This document shows, in pieces, positions 21,908 through 33,618 of a stretch of DNA of 64,000 nucleotides. The notes beneath the pieces are model-generated. The model saw only the letters and a list, made by a program, of their open reading frames with translations, did no database searches and was not told the DNA's origin. Position 1 is the first letter of the stretch, and the number at the start of each line of letters is the position of its first letter. The DNA is from Celoporthe dispersa (lineage: Eukaryota > Ascomycota > Sordariomycetes > Diaporthales > Cryphonectriaceae), in assembly GCA_016584495.1 (NCBI GenBank), contig WAID01000003.1, positions 1,426,001 through 1,490,000 of the forward strand, read 5' to 3'. The position numbers were made by a program, and so were the translations under genes.

Positions 21908-24123
21908 GGTGCCAGCCGAGCCCTCCCCTACGAGCCATCTCGAAGGTGTGAACACTTTTTGCGCATGTGTTCTTGACTTTTTTGTGCTTCTTTTTGTTTT
22001 CTCTTTCTCTCTTCGTTTTCATTCTTTTAATTTTACAATTTACCTCCCGGCGTTGACGTTGGAGCGTCTGGTGGTTTGTTTTTCCTGTCTCTCAACAGGC
22101 TCGCAACGAATGGATCGAACAGACAACGCGCTGGAACACTTTTTTCTCTTTTCTTTTGTTACTGGGTTGTTGTTTTTCCATCACACGAGATTCCCCTCTT
22201 CGCATAATCCTCTCACTTTTTCACGACACGGGCGGAGTTCATCGGATTATGTTCTGCTTCCCACCACAACGAGGTTGATGAGCCATGAGATACTCTCGAC
22301 TCTTGATATCCCCCTGCGAGAGCTGGTTTTTGAGGGCAGCAACGGCGCATCTGGATGATGGGGTGATGACGGCCACCCCCACACCCATGCACGTGCACAG
22401 GCTTTCTGTGCACAGGCACGGCTGGGTGGACCCGGCTCACCCCAGGCCACGCATTCTCACGGGGCAGCGTATGGAGTTTCGGGTTTCTCTCGCACACTTG
22501 ACTATGGTTCCGTGGCGCAGGACAACAACACTCATGACTGGCGGCTTTTGGGATCGGGGTTATGGATTATTCGGGTTGTTTTATCCGGCGCGCATAAGCC
22601 GTCCGATCCCAACGGGGGGACACACGGTGTCTGAAGAAGGGGAAGCGCCAGAGCCAAACTTACACACACACACGAGGGGGGTGAAAGAGGCATCGGGACG
22701 TTGGGCACTACCGGCGCTGACGTCAATCTCAACATGTTTCTTTCACGAGAAGAAAAAAAACCAAAAAGTACGAAAAAAGATAGGGCAGGATGGACATGCT
22801 GGAATTGTATTTTTGACAGGGAAAGATCTCATCATTCAATGGCGCGGGAGGAAAACGCATCAAAGGGCGGGCGGCAACATTCACCATACCCAAAGGCACG
22901 TATACATACACACGGGGTGGGGGGGGGGGGTTCAGACGTTCTATGGCGAGGTGTAACCCTAAGAAACACGAGAGGGGTGGTCGGCTTCCTTTTTTTGATT
23001 CCTTTATTTATTTTATTTTTTTTGGTCTGGTCCTGGACGGCGCCGCGACGAGCTTGAGGGGCGACGTTCTGGCAGGGAACTGGAAATCGGCATAGACGCA
23101 TCGGGCGTTCTCGGCGGCAGTACAAGGCGTGCGTGTGTGTGTGTGTGGACCGCGGGTGGCCAGGTCATCTTGTCCCCACGGTTGACTCTGGAGCAGGGAG
23201 GCCGACCGACATGAGATCCGCACCAACAAGTCCACAGCGGGCATCGGGCAGAGGAATCATCATCAATCATCATCCTCCTCCTCCTGTTGGTCGACTGATG
23301 TCCGACAAAGGCGTTGGAACCCGTAAGAGACGTACGTTTTGGTGCTGGAGTATTGTTTGGTGCGGCGTTGAAGTTTTTAGGGCGGCAATCTGTGTTCTTT
23401 ATTCAGAAGAATTTCATTTCTTATCTTTTTTGTCTTGTGATTCTTTGGTAAAAACCCAAGGCGACAGCGAAGGGATGGTGCTCTTTCTACCACTGGGCAG
23501 GGCGTCGTCAATTCTCCTTCCCTGTCCTGTTCCCTCCCGACTTGTCGTCTTTTTATGCACGGGTTCTAGGCGTGGCAGAAAGGGGTCCCATGGTCTCGGT
23601 CTTTTTTTTTTCCCTTCTCTTCTTACTCATTTCTCTCTCAAGGTTCGCTAAACGTTGCTTCCAGTGCAGTTGGACATGCTTGCTTTCCGTGTCACAGTGG
23701 TTCTGGGGGGTTATCCAAAAATCGAATCAAATCCATGCTCGGACAGCAGCAGTCACCTGTCCCAATGATGATCAGCAGTACAGTAAGTATGTGCATGCCG
23801 CCTTGACTGGTTATTTTCTTGTTCTGTTGTAGTGAGCTCCCGGTATAGCATCTGCAGAGAAGGTGGGTTAATCCGAGAGGAGGGAGGCATATTGATAGAA
23901 ATAGGGAGTGGAGACGACTCTTCTGGCCCCCATCCTCTTCTCCTGATCGGTCGGTATGCATGAGTGCATGCATGCATGCATGTCTCAGCCTCGCGTATGC
24001 ACAACACACAAGACCCCCAATGACAGCATTGACCAACCCGACGATGACGACGATGACGACGACAACCACCAGAAGGGAAAAAAAAAGAACAAAAAAAAAG
24101 GACACGCGCTCTCTCTCTCTCTC
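21908..24123. other. Convergent intergenic region
   Basis: The first 300 bp after the stop of the Whi3-type gene are T-rich and look like 3' UTR. The rest lies between convergent genes and shows only low-complexity tracts: poly-G at 22919-22930, (GT)n near 23129-23146, T-rich runs near 22990-23030 and 23600-23615, and a GCAT run at 23967-23982. The minus-strand ORF that extends to 23753 is a wrong-frame shadow of the dehydrogenase gene. No gene supported. Confidence 0.5.
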
Positions 24124-25492
24124 TCACATCTTGGCCCTTGCAGACTTTGGGTCCTTGCGCACAAACAAGGCGTGCCACAGGTCCCGGACGAAGCCGACCC
24201 AGCCCTTGACCCTGGCGACGGTGTTGAGCAGGCGTATGTACCTCCTGATGAAGAAGTCGACCGTGTCGTAGTCGTGCGCGTACACCTCCCACACCGCCTG
24301 GCCCCTCCCCTCGGCCACGCTCTTGTCGACCAGCACCTCGTCCCCGTCGCCCTCCTCCTGTGTCACCTCGGCATCCTCGTACCCGGGCGGCGACAGCTCG
24401 CCGGCGGGCAGCACCCTCCTCCGCAGGTCCATCCTGGGCCCCACCAGCAGGGCGCGGCCTGCGATGCGGCCCTGGTGCTGGTCGCAGGCCACAAGGCGGG
24501 TGGCGGCGTCGACCGTGTCGTCGAGGCGGGCGAGCCCCAGGCCCGAGAGCACGGCGACGGCGCGGTTGGGCAGGATCGGGGTGTCGACAAAGTAGGGACA
24601 CAGCATGTTGACGCGGACGCCCTGGCGGTAGCTGAGCAGGCGCAGGGAGCGGAACAGGCCCGTCACGCCGTGCTTGGAGGTGACGTACTCGGGCACGCCG
24701 GGGAGGGGGTACAGCCCTGCCGAGGAGCCGACGAGGAGGAGGTGTCTGTCCCTGGCCGCGGCGGTCTGCCCCGCGCCGGCCGCTGCGTCCCTCTGCAGCC
24801 AGAACAGGGCCAGGTGCGCCGTGTACATGATGCCGACGAGGTTCACCTGGATGCAGCTCAGGTCCGGCGCGGGCGGATCTGGCAGGTCCAGGCCGGCCGG
24901 GTTCTCGAAGCCCACGCCCGTGGTGGCGCCATTCCTGTCCGAGATGCCGGCAGAGGCGACAACGGCGTCGAGGGCGCCGGTGGGCGAGAGGCGTACGGCC
25001 TGCTGGAAGAGAGAGGCCTGTGAGGCCCACGAGGTGACGTCGCAGTGGACAAAGTGGTGGGAGCCGCCGGCCTTGTTGCTGCTGTTGTTGGGGGAGGCGC
25101 GCAGCTCGGCGACGAGGGCCTCGCCGGCGTCGGTGTTGATGTCACCGATGATGAGGTGAGCGCCGTGGGAGGCCCAGTGGCGGGCGAAAGGCGGCGCCGC
25201 TGTGAGTGTTGAGGTATCATTTGTGAGCGAGCCTCATCATGTGTGTGGTGGGGGGGAGGGGGGAGAGAGAGAGGGGGAGATAAGAACAAGATCCAAAAAG
25301 GAAAGAAAGAAAAGAAAAAAAAAGGAAGAAAAAAATTCAGACAAAGACGTACAGCCCTGAAGAGCCGCCTGTGATGAGGATGACCTTTCCACTGAGCGTG
25401 GAAGGGGAATACGGCGCAGTGGTGTCTACCGGGGCGGACTGGCCGATGGTCTCGACGATGCGGTTCTGATCAGCCGGCGCAAGGGGCGCCAT
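24124..25492 (-). CDS. Short-chain dehydrogenase/reductase (classical SDR)
   Basis: Two exons, complement(24124..25199, 25353..25492), with the intron donor GTACGT placed inside the cofactor motif. Exon 1 ends in VILITGGSSGL and exon 2 continues with the final Gly of the TGxxxGxG NAD(P)-binding motif. The structural motif appears as VVASAGIS (usually NNAG). The catalytic set is visible in LLLVGSSAG, the active-site Tyr-x-x-x-Lys is YVTSK, and AVRLSPTGALDAVV precedes it as in 15-hydroxyprostaglandin-dehydrogenase-like SDRs. About 100 residues follow the core, with an aromatic basic tail. Exons total 1216 nt, one more than a multiple of three. The extra base is traceable to CTTTCGCCC near 25183-25192, where TTC GCC CGC CAC is expected. 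The corrected product is 404 residues. Substrate unknown. Confidence 0.85.
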
Positions 25493-27497
25493 GGTGTGTC
25501 TGTGATTGCTTTTTTTTTTCTTGTCGTCCTTTTTCCCTTCTTCTTTGGCTTTCTTTCTTTATTTTCTTCCTTCTTCTTTCTGTCTCCCTCTTTTCTCCTC
25601 TACCCTTTTCCTAGCCTTGTGTAGTGGAACTGGTAATGACGATGATGTGGTCTTGAGAAGCAGTGAGGACGACGACGTAGTGGAGAGGACGAGACAGAAA
25701 ACAAGAACAAGACTGATACAAATACAAGTACAAGTACAAAAAAGTAAAGAGGATCTCGACAGGAACTTGAACGCACAATATTGAGAACCAAGAGGAGTAA
25801 CAACTTGTATGCAGTCCTACCGAGGTACAACCTAATAATGAGCTGAGGAATAGGAAGGGGAAGAAGAGAAAGGAAAGGAAAAAAAAAAGAGGGTCGGCCG
25901 ACATCGTTGTCTCCCCGGTCCTGATGGTGGTGGTGGTGGTGGTGTACATGCACCTCTCACCCTCCCCCTCCCACACCCACCCACACCCACCCACCAAGAC
26001 CCCACACGGGCTATAGCACTATTACCCTTCTCTCTCCCCTCATCGCATTTTGCCTCCCGATATGGTCGGTGGGAACGGAGTGTCAGTCACCGAACGAGGC
26101 AAGGGTTGTGGGGGGGAGAAAAAGCCACCATCCTAGGAAGAGGGGGGGAGGACCGGGGGAAAGGGAAGGGGGGGGAGGGTCCCTCTTCTCGCTCACGATG
26201 GGGCCAGGGAGGGAGAGAGAGAGATAGATAGAGATAGAAAAGAAGAAAAAGAGGAAAGATTGGGCGTTCGAGGGGCTTTCAGCCATGCCAGCTGGATGGG
26301 GAAGGTGGCGTTGTGCCGTCGACGTGCAGTAAGGCTGTCATGGCTGGTATATCGATGAAGGGCGCTCTATTTGATGATGATTTGATCCTTTGAGGAAAGA
26401 ATCAAAAAAAGAAAGAAGTAAGAAAAAAAAACGAGAGGGAGGGGTGTGGAAGAGGAGGAGGGAGAGGGACAAGGGTAGAGGGAAGAGGGAGACACACACG
26501 CGCACCAGAAAAAAAAAAGGCTCATTCGCGTAGGAACCAATAGTACACATACATGGCTCGTTCCTGCAGATAAGTGGCCATTGTAACCTCGTCACCGACA
26601 ATTGGGTAAAGACCAAGGCCGCTACGGGCCATGAGTCGCGAGAGTTTTCTTGCTACGATTTCGATTCTTGTACGCAAGCTACGTGAAATGACATGATAGA
26701 AGAATAAAATACAGCTGTGTGGATACATTGCCTTCTTCTCTTCTTCCTCTCTATTCTTTTCCTTCCTTCTTCTCCATCATCCGACCCACATGCATCATCA
26801 TCTCCTGGTGTGGGCTGACCGACCGACCAGGCCCCACAGCAATCGGACCCAATCTCCTATTTAAAAAGAAAGGAAAAAGACAAAAAAAAAACCTCCGACC
26901 CTATCCTCTCCAGGTGGTCCTCGTCCGCGCGGCTCGACCCAGATTGTTTAAATTTGACATGTGAAAGGGGACGGGCGCAGAATGGGCAGATGATGATGAG
27001 TCTTGTCTCGTCTCGCACCGCAGTCTCAGAACCCTCTGCTTGATTTTTTTTTTTGCCTCCCTGTCCCCCCATCGGACATATACCGTACATTTGTAGATAT
27101 ACATATACATACATATATATATAGATAGATAGATGGATAAATGTAATGAGTACAAGATATACACATAGCCGTACCAACACGACTGCCAAGAGAGAAAGGA
27201 AGGAAAAAAAGGGGACGAGACAAGCAGACATTTGCGTATATGCCATCCGCCACACCGCCAGCCCGTCTTTCTCGACATCATCACAGGACCACCCAGAAAA
27301 TATAAAAGCCAAAAGCATCACAGACAGTAGACGTGGCAAGAGCTTCTCTGAACTGGGAGGTCTCGGCCCCTAAAACGCCCTACATAGACAGAAAAGAAAA
27401 GGATGTAGGACCACCCCCCTCCCTCCAAACAAAAAATTATATAGATATATATAAAGAAGGGATCATCGCTCTTTTTTTTTTATATGTTGAGAGGCTC
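25493..27497. other. Intergenic region between SDR gene and EFR3 3' end
   Basis: The part near 25493-25620 is a T/C-rich tract just upstream of the SDR start on the opposite strand (A/G-rich leader when read as mRNA). The remainder consists of purine or pyrimidine tracts, a TGG/TGT run at 25924-25943, and an AT-rich stretch near 27080-27140 with ATAC/ATAG repeats that may belong to the EFR3 3' flank. No gene seen. Confidence 0.5.
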
Positions 27498-30400
27498 TTA
27501 ATAAGGCGGCCTGGTCAGGTTTCCTAGGCTCCCCTCGCCAGCCCTGGAATCGATACCCCTGAGGAGCGACTGTAGGCCCATGGTGGGCAGAGGCTCGTCG
27601 GCCGACTGGATACTGCCCAGGGTGGACGACCGGATGGTATCGGCGCCCCTGCTCTTGATGCTCCTCTGCCTGCCCTGGTGGTGGTGCTGCTGCCTCGTGC
27701 CGGGCGTCGTGGTCACGGGCGAGCTGGACACGGGCGACGAGGATGCGTAGTCCTGCCTGGCGATGTTCGTGCCGGGCGGTGAGCCGCCGCTGCTCAGACC
27801 AGACGGCAGCGGGGGCACGGGCGGCACGCCCTCGTCGTGCTGCTGCATGATGGGGGACGACTCCGAGGGCGGGTTCGAGTTCAGCGGGCCCAGGGACGCG
27901 CCGTCGGAGCCCTTTCGCTCGCGGGACATGGACCGGGACCGCCTGACGGCAGCCGGCGACGAGGCGCTGCTCTGGCTCTGGGACTGTGCGGTGGCCGGGG
28001 GCTGCGGCGGGTTGAAGGACATGTCCGAGGTCGACATGTCATAGCTGACCATGCTGTCGTCGCTGCTGGACACGTCGCGCACGCCTGCCGTCAGCGGGGG
28101 GGCCTCCACCTCACCCGAGAGGACCATCTTCAGGTGGCTGACGGACGTGACGAAGCCGTCGCCGCAATCGCTTCCGTCCGGGTTGGTATTGTGGTTGTTG
28201 TTGTTGTTGTTGGGTGAGATGCCGCTGCGGACGCTGGTCCTGCGCACCTTTCCTCCTCCTCCTCCTCCTCCTCCAATGGGCGCGAGCATTCGTCCCACCT
28301 CCGGCGCGGGCTGCGAGCGAGGGCGGAGGTCGTTTGTGCTCTGGAAGGGCGAGTCGGCCAGCAAGACCCTGTTGTTGTTTCCGTTCCCGTTCCCGTTGGC
28401 CACGGCACCGTTAAGACCAAGGCGGCCACGGGTGGTCCCGTTGGTGCCGGAGCGGGAGCCGTTCAGCGAGGCGGACTTGCTGGCGGCCTGGATGGCAGCC
28501 ATGGCCGAGTCGCGGGACCAGTCGAACAGCATGGCCTCCCTGAAGGTGGGCGGCACCTCCCGGGTGCTGCTGGGCATCATCGTGCTGGCTGCGGCGGCGG
28601 CGGCGGTGGAGGCAGGGCTCCCCGTCAGGCTGGACCCGAGCATGGGCTGTGAGAACTGGCGGCTGGGCGAGCCGGGCGGGCTGCCGGGCGGGGACGCGGC
28701 GCCGCCCTCCTGGTAGCTGGTGCAGATGCAGTCGACCAGGGACAGGCGGTCGTCAAAGGGGAGCAGGGCCTCGGACTCGGCCTCCTCGGGCGACAGTTTT
28801 GTCTGGCGCGAGGCGGTGCTGCCGGGCGTCCCGATGTTGTCCAGCGGCGGGGCCGGGACCTGCACGCCGTCGACCCAGAAGTGCTTGGTCCGCCGCCGGA
28901 TGATCTCGTTCTGGATGGCCCTGCCGACCACGGAGGCGTCAAAGGCAAACTTCTCGGTCAGGGTCCAGAAGTAGCCGTGGCACAGGCTGCCCAGGCGCAC
29001 CTTCTGCTGCGGGGTGTCGACCTCCTGGATGTCCTCCTGCAGGCGGAAGATCATGGGGAGCCCGAACCGCACCGCGTTGACCCCGAGGCGCATGACCAGC
29101 TTCGTGTGGAGGGCGTGGAGCAGCACCATGTCCGCGTCGTAGTCCAGGAACTGCAGCGCGCTGTCGTAGATGGTGATGTGGAGGAGGTGCAGGAACTGGC
29201 TCCGGGGCCTCCTCGACGACCTGTCCCTGTACGACGCCGCCGCGGACCGGGCCCGCCTGGCATCTTCGGCTGCTGCTGGTGACGCTGTTGCCGCCGCCAG
29301 GGCCTCGGTCTTGGACGCCGCCCGGGAGACAGAGGAAGGGGGAAGCCGTCATCCCTCGCCACCAGGTCGTTCTTGTTCGTCTCCCGGTCCAGCCACGTGA
29401 CCAGGGCGTCCACGTAGGCCTTCCTGACCTCCCCGTCCGGGTCCCTCAGCAGCCACTGCGTGCCGTCCCACCTCTCCATGGGCACGGGGTACCTGGACAG
29501 GCTGATGCTGCCGCTCACCCTGACCTTCGGGTTGGCCACGCGCAGGATCAGCTTGATCGCCCTGAGCGCCGTCAGCCTGGCGATGGTCAGCGAGAAGAGC
29601 GACGACTGCTGCTGCTGCTGCTGCTGCGGCTGCTGCTCGTCCGACCGCGTGTCCGTGTCCGTCAGCACTTGTTCCCCGTGTGGTGTCGACGTCGGCGTCC
29701 TGGACGGCTTCAGCCTGAGCAGCAGCGCCGACACCATGTCGATGATCTGCTCGTTGTAGTACACGTGCGTCGCGAGGTCGCCCATGGTCTGCTGCACCCG
29801 GCCGAGCAGCTCCCTGCGCCGTGCAGAAGGGGCCAGGGCCGCCGCCGCCGCCGTCCTGTCCTCGCCCTCGTCCTCGCCGCTGCCCCCGCCGCCGCCGCCG
29901 CCCGCAGGGTCGCCCGGCAGCTGCAGCAGCCTCTTCATCTGCTGCAGGAGGCCCAGCAGCACGTCCATGACGCTGAGGCCGATCAGGTTGACGTCGGACC
30001 GCAGGAGGGAGCCCACCATGGCCGTGAGCACGATGTGGTGCTGCAGCGTGTCGTCCCTCACGGGCGTGCGCATCATCGTGTCCATAGCGTTGACCAGGAT
30101 CACGTACCGCTCCTGCATGGGTGCCCACCGTGCCACCAGGCCGTACAGTTTGATGGCCCAGCCGTGGTCCCTACCGCCGACGCCGCCGCCGCCCCTCGCC
30201 GCCGCCGCCGTGGTCTTGAGCACCGTCTCGTCCTGCCGGATGCGCTCCTCGGTGAACCTCAGCAGCGCCGTCGTGGCCGCGTTGATCTGCGACCGGTTGG
30301 GCACCACAAAGATCTGCTTCAGGCACTGGATGGCCAGCACGCCCGCGTCCTCCTCCTCCATCTTCTCCACGTCGCCTGCCGACCCGGACAGCGCGATCGG

Positions 30401-31344
30401 GTTGGGGTCCCCCTCGCCCTCGGCCGTGCGCGCCGTCGCGCTGCTGTTCCTCCTCCTGAGCAGGTGCTCCGAGCTCACCCTCTCCTCCATGTTGGCCCGC
30501 CGCAGGAGCACGTCCAGGAGGTCCTCGTTGTCCGTCCACAGGTTCTCCAGGATCATGGGCACCAGGGTGTCGATCTGCCGCCCCGCCGTCGACGACAGTG
30601 CGTCCGAGGCCGCGATGCTCCTGATGGCCTCCAGGCCGGCGTTCCGCCACCGCAGCGCCACGGGCCTGCTCCGCTTGTTCTTGGCCCCCTGAGGCTCACG
30701 GGTCGACGCCAGGGACGCATACTGCCTGACCGTGGCCTCGTACTGGCCGAGGTACTGCTGGTCGGCAAAGAGGGACGAGGCGTCGTGGTTCTGGCAGAAG
30801 GCGTCGAACGTCGGGAGGGACGACTCGACCATGGTGATGTCGCCGGAGCGCAGGATGAGGTCGAGGATCTTGAGCACCGACGGGGCCAGCAGCGGGAGGT
30901 CCTTGGGGCTCTTCTCGATCAGCGCCTCGAGGATCTGGAGCGTGACCTGGACATTTCTGTGTGTTGCGCGCGTCAGTCAGCCAAGCTAGCCAGGAGATAT
31001 GTGAGACTTTTTTTCCTGTCTCCCCTCCCGGAACGATCAGGAAGAAAGAAGAGGAAAAGAAAGAAAAGGGAAAGACAAGAAAGAAAGGAAAGGAAGAAAA
31101 AAGAGAAAAACAAGCAGACACAAACATACCCGATACGCTGGCGCCACACGTCACTGGCCGTCTTCTTCTCCAGGAAGCTGCCCACCTTCTGGATCTTGGT
31201 CTTGCGCGACGTGGCGTAGAACAGGAGGTAGCTCAGCTCCGACGAGTTGGGCTTGACGTCGACCGCCCCCTTGGACGTCCGGGGATAGCACTTGAGCACG
31301 AGGACCTGGTGCTTGGGCCGACATTTCTGCTGGAGCGCGTGCAT
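27498..31344 (-). CDS. EFR3: EFR3, plasma-membrane anchor of the PI 4-kinase complex
   Basis: Efr3 recruits Stt4 (PI4KIIIalpha) with Ypp1 to the plasma membrane and so supports PI4P synthesis. Exon 1 (31130..31344) starts MHALQQKCRPKHQVLVLKCY, containing the cysteines and basic residues expected for palmitoylation and membrane binding, and ends at RIG. A 173-bp intron (30957-31129, GTATGT...ACACAG) joins in phase to NVQVTLQILEALIEKSPKD. A helical-repeat (ARM/HEAT-like) region follows, with conserved stretches such as PMILENLWTDNEDLLDVLL and ALQFLDYDADMVLLHALHT. The last 450 residues are Ser/Gly/Pro-rich and disordered. The frame changes once near 29320-29345 (after DDGFPLPL, before SRAASKTEAL). 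One missing base gives 1224 residues. Efr3 is essential in yeast, which argues against a dead gene. Confidence 0.88.
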
Positions 31345-31530
31345 TGCGCCCGTCTTTTTGTGCGCGTACGTCTCTGTGTGTATGTATGTATGTGTGTGTG
31401 TGTGTGTGTCCCTTCCCTTCGCCTAATTGTTGTTCTTCCCCTCTACTTGTGTTTTTGACTGCTTCTTCTTCTTCCTCTTCCTCCTCCTCCACCTCTCTCC
31501 TCTGTCAGCCCCTTAGAACACGGCGTATAC

Positions 31531-31535
<5 letters not shown>

Positions 31536-31562
<27 letters not shown>
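31536..31562. repeat. (CT)n microsatellite
   Basis: About 13 CT units in the EFR3 upstream region, with (TG)n 130 bp away on one side and (GT)n 90 bp away on the other. Confidence 0.95.
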
Positions 31563-31653
31563 GGACGGACAACCCCTGGTCGGGTTTTCCTGCAGGAAGC
31601 CGCCTGAGCGTCGGCCGATCGTGTTCGAGTCGGGTCGGGTCGGGGCCGTGGTG

Positions 31654-31681
31654 GTGTGTGTGTGTGTGTGTGTGTGTGTGT
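31654..31681. repeat. (GT)n microsatellite
   Basis: About 14 uninterrupted GT units. Confidence 0.95.
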
Positions 31682-32200
31682 TCAAGTCCGGCTCAGGATC
31701 CGACGGGATACTTGGAAGCTCAGGTAGGACTTGACAGGTCCGAGGCCAGCCAGACTCCGGAGCAGAGAAGAAGGGGAGACCGGGAGGAGGGTGAGGGAAT
31801 GGAAAAGAAGTTGAAGAAAAAAAAAACCACAAAAGGAGTGACACGGGGAATATGCAAGATGCGGCCAGCAGGGTCGGAAACAAGAAGAAGGTGCTAGGAG
31901 GCAGAGTGACGTGGAACCCCCCCCCCAAAGCAACAAGACAAGCTGGGGGTGGGCGTTATAGGGAAGGGGAAATTTGCGAGGGAAGCGAAGGCTGGGGCCG
32001 AGATGCCCGTATCGCAGGTGCAGGTAATCTTACTTGGCTTCCCTGTGCTGCGGTACAGAGGTACCCTGGCCGCTGTAGTCATGGTGCGCTCCTGCGGTGG
32101 CCAGTAAATTAGTGACTGTTTTAGTGGGTGGGATTTAGAGTTGGGGCATCCACCATCCCACTGAGGGCGGATCTCTTGCACGGGCCCAGCAGCCTGCCTA

Positions 32201-32249
32201 TCTCTCTCTCTCTCTCTCTCTCTCTTTCTGTGTGTGTGTGTGTGTGTGT
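32201..32249. repeat. Compound (TC)n-(TG)n microsatellite
   Basis: TC units at 32201-32225 followed by TG units at 32229-32249, separated by three bases. Confidence 0.95.
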
Positions 32250-33016
32250 TATATGTGGTCCAGAGAGGCCCTGCGCAGATTAATTTCAAAATTACAATAT
32301 GGCTATCATAAATGCTATGTATATCTATCCATCCCTTCAAGAGGGTGTTTGTTTTCCCTGCAGGTCTCACTGGCTTGTGCCCTGTGGTGGAGTCAGCCCA
32401 CCGTCCGTCCAGCTTTGTTCCTGTCCTCATCACCGCCCAGACCAGGATCATCATGATGACACTCGTAGAGTGCTAGTGGTTTCTTCTTCTTCTATTCATA
32501 CTCTGGCCACAATCTTGTGTGCTTCCGTCAGCAGGCCTGTGGAGGCAGAGCCACTCTGCTATGGACCCTTCGGGCTCTGTCGTCACCATGCAGCAACATC
32601 CAGCTTGCTGCTCCGAGGACAAGGCATATCCCGACTGGGCTAGCCAGCTATGGCTACACAGGGGATGTCTGATGGCTGTCTAATTTTTTTTCTCTTTCCT
32701 TTCTTTTTCTCTTCCCTCTCTCTTTTTTTTTCTTTTTTTTTTCTTCCACCAACAATCACCATCTCCGGTTGGAGGGTCCTGCTAGGGCCAACGACACCTT
32801 CTCTCGTTAAAGATGTGCCTGTCACCTGGTTCAGTAGGTGCATGAACCATCAGTGATCACAAGACCCAACATGCAAGACGGGAGGGAGGGTGTGGCCTTG
32901 GTGCTGTCCTTCACCAGCCTGGTAGTGGTGAGCCCTGTCCAGCATGAGCATGGTGAGTATCATTTGTATTGACAGCTGGTATACATCTCGGCTCGACAGG
33001 TTGCCACCTAAGGGGA

Positions 33017-33039
33017 TTTTTTTTTTTTTTTTTTTTTTT
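33017..33039. repeat. 23-base poly-T run
   Basis: The longest homopolymer I counted in the window. It lies in non-coding DNA about 160 bp past the stop of the minus-strand gene at 33202. Confidence 0.9.
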
Positions 33040-33201
33040 GCAGTCTCGAGCTGATGGCACCCTCCTTCTTTTTTCCTTCTCTCACACCATCTCCACAGCT
33101 GTGACCGGTGAGCTATCCTCCGAGGGAACTGCTAAAGAGGTCAGAGCCTGGACACACACTACTCAGAAGAGAGAAGGGGGGGGGGGGGCAAAAGACTACT
33201 A

Positions 33202-33618
33202 CTACTCACCACCACTCCTCCTCTTCCCCCACCCAAACAACCTCCTCTTCTTCCCAGGCCCATCCGTAACCGAGGCTCCCATCGCCGCCGTCCTCGGCCT
33301 CTCGCCAGTATAGTCCCCGTGCTGCGGAGTCCTGGTCACGACCGGGCGGAAGGCCTCCCCATCCACCGACGAGGCGGACGAGGACAGCGACCTGGGCGGT
33401 GCTGCTGCGGCGGCGCTGGCGACGTCGCGCATCTTGGCCATGTACTTGTCCCTCTCGAGCTTGACGCAGTAGAACAGCGCGCTCACGACCAGGATGAAGA
33501 TGGCCACGGTCCCGACGATGATGCCGATGACCGTGGGCGTCACGGTGCCCTCGTGTGCCGCGCCGCCCAGGCTGTCGTTGTCCGAGGGCCTGTTGGCGCA
33601 GTCGATGCACTGGGACAT
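33202..33618 (-). CDS. Small single-pass membrane protein
   Basis: Single exon, 138 residues, starting MSQCIDCANRPSDNDS. A hydrophilic N-terminus of about 27 residues with two cysteines is followed by one membrane segment (VIGIIVGTVAIFILVVSALF). A Lys/Arg-rich juxtamembrane stretch (KLERDKYMAKM), an Ala/Ser-rich linker and a strongly basic tail (GKKRRLFGWGKRRSGGE) come next. With no cleavable signal peptide and positive charges after the segment, the tail is predicted cytosolic (type III topology), which is inference. The composition matches Pezizomycotina proteins that have one transmembrane helix and a variable tail, but I recognise no named family. Coding bias and the intact frame support a real gene. 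Confidence 0.65.
   Translation of the reverse strand: MSQCIDCANRPSDNDSLGGAAHEGTVTPTVIGIIVGTVAIFILVVSALFYCVKLERDKYMAKMRDVASAAAAAPPRSLSSSASSVDGEAFRPVVTRTPQHGDYTGERPRTAAMGASVTDGPGKKRRLFGWGKRRSGGE

Larger units (their letters stand above)
31345..33201. other. EFR3 upstream region with five dinucleotide tracts
   Basis: No gene supported. It contains (TG)n at 31389-31409, (CT)n at 31536-31562, (GT)n at 31654-31681, adjacent (TC)n and (TG)n at 32201-32249, and a 23-base T run at 33017-33039. Read on the minus strand, the part next to EFR3 is A/G- and CA-rich leader. Short ORFs run through these tracts and are discarded. Confidence 0.55.

Noticed and set aside
23753..25030. 425-codon minus-strand frame
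   Set aside because: Wrong frame of the SDR gene. It is extremely Arg/Pro/Gly-rich, and the true SDR motifs are in another frame.
29279..31219. 646-codon plus-strand frame
   Set aside because: Antisense to EFR3. High GC leaves the opposite strand open, and the product is His/Arg/Gln/Leu-rich with no domain.
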